64,000 nt of DNA from Mesostigma viride (Eukaryota > Streptophyta > Mesostigmatophyceae > Mesostigmatales > Mesostigmataceae). Below are positions 57,308 through 64,000 of this stretch, in pieces (within the stretch, counting starts at the first letter, position 1; every line of letters starts with the position of its first letter). The stretch spans positions 1,112,343-1,176,342 of the forward strand of contig RPFO01000584.1 of NCBI GenBank assembly GCA_009746045.1, in the 5' to 3' direction. A program made the translations under genes and the position numbers. The notes beneath the pieces are model-generated. The model searched no databases. It worked only from the letters and a program-made list of their open reading frames with translations, and was not told the DNA's origin.

Positions 57308-60300
57308 GTAAGCAATCCTGAATTCTTTCCGCTGCCGCCATGAAGGATGCTGGGATCTTCCTGACAAAACCACGCTGCATGCGTGCGTGTGAAAGACCGC
57401 TGCGTGTACACTTCCAATCCACTCTGAGCATGGCTGTATAATCGACAATGGCCTTCAATCGAGCATAATCGACGATGGCTGCTAAGTCAATCAACCGCGC
57501 GCGACCTTTGGCTGCTCAAATGTCATCCATGCAACACGGCGTGTGTATGTGCCCAACTGCGAGTCTACAGCGCCATCTCCAGCACCTATCCCACCGTCGA
57601 CCCAGCCTTGAGTCGCCCTGGCGTAACTACACAGATCCGGGAAGCGCGGCAGGAGCCCGCGGCGTCCTCTGATTCGCGGGCGCCGGGCGTCTTCACGTTA
57701 CCCACGCCTGACGCGTTTCCAGCGCATAGTGCGGCAGCTGGCAGCAGCTCCACGCTCTCTGACTCCAGGTCGGAGCATGGCAAGGAGACAGAGTTCTCTA
57801 TCCCTTGGAGCCGGGAATACCTGCCTTGGACGGGAACCAACCTGTACGAGGGTCGTCTCGATGGCATCGAGCTGCCGCCGCTGCCCTCCACGGCACCTCC
57901 GCTGCCCGCATTGGCACTCCCGCGCTACGAAAAGGTAGTTATGCGCAATTGGCCCCTGGGATGCGGGGCGCCTAATAGTGGGCTGGGCTGCAACCATTTC
58001 CCTGGGAGTGCTTGCACTACATTAATCAAATTGACAGATGCCATGCTGAATTATCATACGTGATACATCACATGCTGGTCATGGCTATGGCACGTTTGAT
58101 TAGTATGCTTTTATCTCCTCTGTTCTGTTGCATGGTAAGGTCATACTAGGTGGTGAGCCATCCTTTCTCTGGTGTTTACGTGTTACCGCCAAAGGCCTTC
58201 CACCCTGCCCCTCTGGTAATCCACCTGGCGAGAATGTACGCAGGCTATCTGCAGGAATGCCCGCCTGTACTATGCTACCACTGACGAAGTCACATGCTTA
58301 TTAATTCATGCTACCACGGGCAGCCATGCTCCATGAGTGGGAAATCTAGTGCAGCATCATCTTGTTTGTGCACAGGCCGCTCAAGGCATCGTGCACACAG
58401 GTCACATAACATGTGTCACAGTGGTCGGGCACTGGCACTTATGGTAAGTTGCTTGCCGTACTGCCAGCAGGTTGCAAGGAGTCTACCGGAACGGTGAGTA
58501 TCCACATCAGCTGAAGCATGCATCACCGCATCCAGTTGGATCCCTCCCTCCCTCCCTCCCTCCCTCCCTCCCTCCCTCCCTCCCTCCCTCCCTCCCTCCC
58601 TCCCTCCCTCCCTCCCTCCCTCCCTCCCTCCCTCCCCCTCCCTCCCTCCCTCCCTCCCTCCCTCCCTCCCTCCCTCCCTCCCTCCCTCCCTCCCTCCCTC
58701 CCTCCCTCCCTCCCTCCCTCCCTCCCTCCCTCCCTCCCTCCCTCCCCCCTTCCCACCCACCCACCCACACACACACACACCAGAAGCACCATCTCCCTCC
58801 CTCGGCTTTGCGCCCCTGGTCAGCTTCCCATGCAGCTGTGTACCCCATCATACACTTTTCCAAGTGTTCCTCAGCCACACTTTTGTATTTATCTGACAGG
58901 TGATGTGACAAATACTATGGCAGGAGAACCCAAAGGTCTCCTGTGCCTGCCTGGCGTCACACGCTCTAGCTTTATACATGTGCCTATTTATTCTGGCACC
59001 TGCGTGTGGGTAACCCGTCTCATGCCACAGACCGTGCTGGCCAATGGGCTGTCCCTGTACCTGCTGGAAGATCACGAGCTGGGATTGGTACGTGGCGGCA
59101 GCTGCCCCCCCCCCCCCCCTCCCCCCCCAACACGCACACACATCCTTGCGACAAGCAGCAGCAACAGCTGGGCTCGGTACGTGGCGGCAGCAGCATGCTA
59201 TTGCATGACCCAGACGGAACAACTATTGCATGACCCAGATGGAACAAATTGTCCGCGCCACTGCTCGCAAAAACTTTGTGCCCGCATGCGGGAACCGGGA
59301 CCCCCCCATTCCCGATGGATAGCAGTGATGATCGTCACGAACGGACGCTAGTGTCCGCATGCGTTGCCAATAGCACAGGACAGCCCTGGACATGTTATCC
59401 CCTCGCGGCCCTTGCTCATGAGATGTGTGCGGGTCCAGCAATGGCCCTTGAGATCAAGCGACGCATGAGTATGTGTGGTGTATCCTATAATTGTGTGCCA
59501 AGCATCGGCAAGTACACATAATCAAACACGTGTCATTAATACCGAGCGATGAGTTTCAACATTTTCCAGCCAACATGAATTGCGGAAAGACGATTTGTCA
59601 TATATTTGTTTCTATCAGTGCTGCTGTAACGGACGTATTGAAGTCAGCTGCTCATGGAGAAGGCTGACAGGCTCTCCACAGACATAGATCGCTACCCTAT
59701 AGTACTATTGTACCTGTCGACAGTTTTGTTTGCATGGCAAGGGTCCATCATTAAATTCTCCCAAGGCAATATGTAAGTGCCTTGCTTCTCCCCTGGCTAG
59801 CATGAAACTGGGAGATTGATTATGAGTTTAGTATGGTAAAGGTGCCCCAACCCTGACTGTGGAGGTTCTACCACGTCTGCAATCGCTGTAACCACAGGAT
59901 AGCTGTCATTGGCTGAACGCACAACACGGTTAGACAATGTAACCTCCAGAAAAGTATTCTGGTAATGAAAGCTAGGTTGTTAATATGATGGTCGCCAGAA
60001 TGGTTGTTGCCCCCCAGTGGCAGTTTGGATGTGCCCTCCCTTCTTTTTGTTCTCGCTGGCATGGAATATGGTCTTGGCTCCGGAACGCTTCTGCATGATA
60101 TCTGCAGACCATGGGTGATCGCTTTGTCAAGCTAAGGCGTCTCCAGTCGATGTCATCTCCATTCGATGCCAGTTTGTACTGTGTTACTTTGGCTTCCAGC
60201 ATTTGCTTTGGTAGTAGTATTTATGTAAGGTTCTGCCCTGCTTCTTTTTCCCTTGGTTGCTGAGGCGCAGACCGCCTTGCAGGATGGTTGGTTGTGCTGA

Positions 60301-63300
60301 CCCCATTGTCTCTTCCCTCTCTGCATGGTGGCCTGCGCTGGCACCAGGTGTCCGGCCGCCTGGTCTTGAAGGGAGGATCGCTGAGGGAGACAGTTGACAA
60401 GGTGGGGGACAAGCCTCGTGCCTTAAGCTAGACATGAATCTAGTTTCCAAAGGAGCTGCATTGCGCGGCAGTGCTCTGATGTGCACTTCGTAACTCTGAG
60501 CTGGGCTCCTCTGCAGTGAGTTGACGGGTTGGGCTGAGCTGGCTAAGCTGGGTTATGCTGGGCTATGCTGGGCTGACAAATGGGCTGGGTTGACGGTATC
60601 CTTGAGGCGTTGATAGCACACTTGGTGGCAGCGGACTGGCAATGAAGGGGTGGTACACCAAGTGAGCTCGTTCTTTATTCCATGGATCCTCAGCAAGCAG
60701 ACCTTTCTGGCATGCCGTTACAAAAGCATCCCACGGAGAACGGAGCCCTGGCTGATTCCTGCCTTCTGGTGGCCACGTGGGCACTCATGGCTATGCAAGG
60801 GCCTTAAGGGTCGTAAGCATAGGTTGTTTTCCCAGAGCAAATTCATACCCACTGATCCCCTCAGCTCCTCCTCCCCCCTTGTGTCTTTGGCTCCGTCAAC
60901 CCACCCTGCTTTTGCCAACATCTCACCCCTCTATCTGCTCACCTGTCATACTGTCTAGTCTTGCACCTGCCTGCCTATCTGCCAATCGACCTGCTCGCTC
61001 TCATTTGTGCTTTCTATGCGTACCATCCCCACCAGACTGGCCTTGCCTCTGTCACCGCCACCGTCCAGCGAGGGGGCGGGACGACCAAGCACCCTGCGGA
61101 GCAGCTTAATGCCATCCTGGAGGTGAATAATGGAAGTGTTCTATGATACTGGATTTGAACACAGGACCTCTCGCACAATATCGCGACTACAGGGTAATAC
61201 TGTTTACGGCGTCATGTGCTGTTGGTGGGCCAAGCATATAGGAGGAATATCAGGTCCTAATGTGTCCGGATGAATTAGAATCGTGGTAGTATCACGTCCA
61301 GGCATGACAACTGCACAGGCTCCCCTGTTGTCCTTGTTGGCTTGTTTTTCTAGCCGAACCTGACAGCCTATGTGGGTGGTGCGCGTCTTCAGGCTATCTG
61401 TCAACCCACTTTTAATTCAAGTGGGCTTGAACAAGTGCCTGGACTTGTGTGTCAAGCTTGTTAGTCCAGCCATCAGACACCTTGGATTCGAAACAACTCC
61501 CACTTACTATCTAGTTGCTTGTTGGTGTTCTAGAATGGTCTCCCTAGGCATTTGTATGATTCCCCTGTCTTTAGGTCTAAACTTCCCCTTCTCGAGCAAA
61601 CAGCGTTTTACTCTTCTGACCATTGTCCATTCCCACCAGATAGTCATCGATCATCATTCTGCTGTCCAACGCGGTGCCCAGCATTTTGCCGACAGCCAAC
61701 ACATCCAACCAACCAACCAACCAACCAACCAACCAACCAACCAACCAACCCGCCCGCCCGCCCGCCCGCCCGCCCGCCCGCCCGCCCGCCCGCCCGCCCG
61801 CCCGCCCGCCCGCCCGCCCGCCCGCCCGCCGCCCGCCCGCCCACCCACCCACCCACCCACCCACCCACCCACCCACCGACGGACCGACCGACCGACCGAC
61901 CGACAGACAGACCGACCGACCGACCGACCGACCGACCGACCGACCGACAGACCGACCGACCGACCGACCGACCGACCGACCGACCGACCGACCGACCGAC
62001 CGACCGACCGACCGACCGACCGACCGACCGACCGACCGACCGACCGACCGACCGACCGACCGACCGACCGACCGACCGACCGACCGACCGACCGACCGAC
62101 CGACCGACTGACCGACCGACCGACCAACTGAGCAACCAACCCGCTCACCCATGCACCATTCCCCCTTGTTACGCTCCAACCCACCCGACCTCGTCATTCC
62201 CACGACAATGACGGCATTGCCCTTGCATCCCAACCCTGTGGGCACCGCTGACCACACGGTCGCCAGAATTTGTCAGCAGGCATTGAGACCTTCTCCAAGA
62301 CATCAGTGTCGGGTGTCGGCTTCTCCTGCCTATCGGAGGACACCGCAAAAGTCTACAAGCTGTTCACAGAGGGTAAGGGTGGGGGAGAGGACGCAATGCC
62401 CTGACATGGGGGCCAGGGGGAGGGAGGATGCATGGTGAGAGCATAAGGTGGTTGAACTGCAATTTGTTTTATGTTAGGGTGTGTCACATACTAATGCCTG
62501 GCCATTGGAGGCATGCTGGCACGGGTCGCGGTCATGTATACACTACTACTATTGCTACGCTAGGCAATTGCTATTCAAGTTTATAGCACCTTACAATACA
62601 CGATGGCATGATTTGCAGCCATGCGTGTGGTCACTGTGCGTGGCTGCCAGCGTATCGACATGAAAGCTTGGGCAATCGTGCATAGTCCAGTATTGTGCAG
62701 TTGTGCCACACCCAGCGGCAACTTCCCCTGGTGTAAATCATCTATGCTCCATGCGGACTGGGTGAATATTATGAATGCTTGCAAACAACGCCCGATGGTG
62801 GGTCCATTTCCTGTCCATGTCCAGCAAAGGATGTGCCTGAAAGTTAGAGCCTTGCAGACAACTGGATGCTGTCAGTGTCGCACGCCTGCCGTGTCCATAC
62901 CGCAGGGAGTGGGAGGGCAGCCTTCTCGGTTCAAAACGTTTTACTATTAGTACAGCATACTTGCCACCATTTATAACCATCTCAGCACCTTGGTTGTCTT
63001 GTTGGAGTATGGGTTGCCCAAAACACGCCAGCCAGCAGAACCATAGTTTGCCATACCTTGAACCGGAAACGTGGGCAGCCAGCCACGGGTACTCGTTGGT
63101 GCAATCTTCGCCCTGCTTTCGCCCATGTCTGGCGGTAGTGCGCACTCATGCTGTAGCTATGCAATGAATTTGTGAAGTGGTTCGATTCCAAGTTTATAGC
63201 CTCCATGCTCATGCGCAGTATCTAACCAAGCAACGTGAACGTGTTGTACTGATAGATGCCCTTGCGCCTGCAGCTCATGTCCCAGCAGAGTGCTTTGCTC

Positions 63301-63511
63301 CCGTGCTCCCCGTAAATTCTCAATCAAGTGCGCCAGTGCCCTGTTCTGCTTGAATCTGCATCGCTTGCTATTGGCTATGGACACCTGCGACGACATCGCT
63401 GTCGCGCCACACTGTCAAACCACAGTGACCCTGGAGCCGAAATGGGACCCTGCGTTCCTGACCCTGGTCAAGAAGCAGATCTCCGCAGCGCTGGTCCGCC
63501 AGAATGACGAG
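57018..63511 (+). CDS. M16 (insulinase/processing peptidase-like) protein, 3' partial
   Basis: Seven exons with matching phases: 57018-57307, 57571-57934, 59031-59087, 60348-60401, 61036-61122, 62267-62372, 63426-63511. Mature part: TVLANGLSLYLLEDHELGL, VSGRLVLKGGSLRETVDK, TGLASVTATVQRGGGTTKHP, NLSAGIETFSKTSVSGVGFS, CLSEDTAKVYKLFTE, then VKKQISAALVRQNDE. This is the M16 N-terminal lobe (TVLxNGLxxyLxEDHELPL... GLAxxxxxxxxxGGT... LSED...LF.EV...P.F....K.Q..AL.RxND). Where HxxEH should lie, after the Asp-Lys, the sequence reads GLASVTATVQ, so zinc ligands are missing. Such homologues in cyanobacteria and plastids are often non-catalytic partners. The gene continues past 64000. Confidence 0.87.
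57571..57934 (+). CDS. M16 gene exon 2: linker leading to the peptidase fold
   Basis: 364 nt, phase 2 in (CTACAG|C; a second AG at 57582 is equally possible) and phase 0 out (GAAAAG|GTAGTT). Low-complexity Ser/Ala/Pro sequence, then EFSIPWSREYLPWTGTNLYE, DGIELPPLPS and ALPRYEK, which runs directly into TVLANGLSLYLL of exon 3. The PPLPS...LPRYEKTVLANG order matches the lead-in of M16 proteins. Third positions are GC-rich, supporting this frame over the others. Confidence 0.75.
58541..58746 (+). repeat. (CCCT)n microsatellite
   Basis: About 205 bp with one slip at 58635, followed by CCCA and CA runs. In the M16 intron between exons 2 and 3. Confidence 0.97.
59076..59188 (+). repeat. Duplicate of the M16 exon 3 donor
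   Basis: GAGCTGGGATTG|GTACGTGG at the exon end is matched by CAGCTGGGCTCG|GTACGTGG about 87 bp downstream, with the shared tail CGGCAGC. A poly-C tract lies between. The second copy could act as an alternative donor. Confidence 0.72.
61708..62128 (+). repeat. Composite microsatellite CCAA / CCCG / CCCA / CCGA
   Basis: Four tetramer blocks in series, each one substitution from its neighbour; the CCGA block spans about 240 bp. In the M16 intron between exons 5 and 6. Confidence 0.97.
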
Positions 63512-64000
63512 GTAAGTTTATGTCAGAGCGTACCAGAATAAGAATTTTGGCAACACGATGCTGCTATTTGTAATGCTTAAGTACTCCAGCTTATTTTATG
63601 TTGAGTTACTTGATTGTGTGATGTGAGACGGTATCGTGTAAGTGTGTATGAAGTTGCTTGTTGTATGAATTTTTGAAGTTGTTTTCAAGCCAGCGCGGCT
63701 GGTTGAGGGCCAGTTTATCGCAGAAAGTTGGGAACAGATGAAGTAAGGACCTTGCTACTACTGGAGCTGCAGGTAATATGGAACTTACCAGAAGCTGAAA
63801 GGCCATCTTTTCGGTCCCAATCTTAAGGTCAGCTGGCAAGTGGGCCATGTTCGATAGGCTGAGTGGCCTATTGGACTTGTCCCACTTGCCAGTTGACCGT
63901 AATCACTCTTGTGTACTGCACATAAAAAATTGTCTCCCCTTGACATCATCGGCAGCGTCTCAAGGTCCGAAAGGGGCTACTCCTTTGCTGATTGCAAACT
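62373..64000 (+). other. M16 introns around exon 7
   Basis: Only exon 7 (63426-63511) is recognised. The expected continuation of the M16 fold after ...RQNDE was not found before the window end, so the next exon lies further right. Confidence 0.55.

Noticed and set aside
61140-61500. tRNA-like fragments (GTTCAAATCC on minus strand near 61155, TTTCGAATCC near 61480)
   Set aside because: No cloverleaf can be folded; at most decayed tRNA-derived SINE pieces.

Overview
The window reads as nuclear DNA of an intron-rich eukaryote, most likely a green alga. The reasons are GT-AG introns with conserved phase, plant-type leucine-rich repeats (LRRs) encoded one per exon, a chloroplast-style M16 peptidase homologue, and introns loaded with micro- and minisatellites and transposon remains. 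A prasinophyte such as Cymbomonas would fit, but that is a guess from memory. I see no prokaryotic operon, rRNA or convincing tRNA. Nearly all long open frames are shadows of tandem repeats or of exons read in the wrong frame.

Two genes account for the coding content, and they diverge from a spacer at 55497-57017. The minus-strand gene starts at ATG 55496 and runs off the left edge (last exon seen 241-968). I traced 37 exons, about 6.3 kb coding and about 2,100 residues in 55 kb, by matching splice sites, phase and protein family. Domain order: signal peptide; short linker; LRR N-terminal cap; a run of LRRs in 72-bp-class exons with phase-2 introns; a HYR domain; a VTQ/VPLVAGK-type domain; a metzincin-type zinc site ([11 protein letters not shown]) with a candidate Met-turn (ALMSYC); a region with an FSFD repeat; Ig/PKD-like modules; and two more HYR domains. 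It looks like a large secreted LRR-metalloprotease.

The plus-strand gene (57018 to beyond 63511) is an M16 (insulinase/processing-peptidase-like) protein with a targeting-type N terminus. It lacks the HxxEH zinc motif where it would be expected, so it is probably a non-catalytic homologue.

The introns hold: a PIF/Harbinger element with both of its genes (22080-27835); a 723-bp TIR element of Tc1/mariner type (7403-8125); a short element bounded by identical 421-bp direct repeats (3494-5296); a decayed LINE 3' fragment (about 52370-54180); and about 20 tandem arrays.

The most unusual pattern is that several arrays are duplications of a 5' splice site together with its flanking exon and intron bases (exons at 36348, 6065, 42004 and 59031). 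The remaining intron sequence shows nothing I can support as genic.
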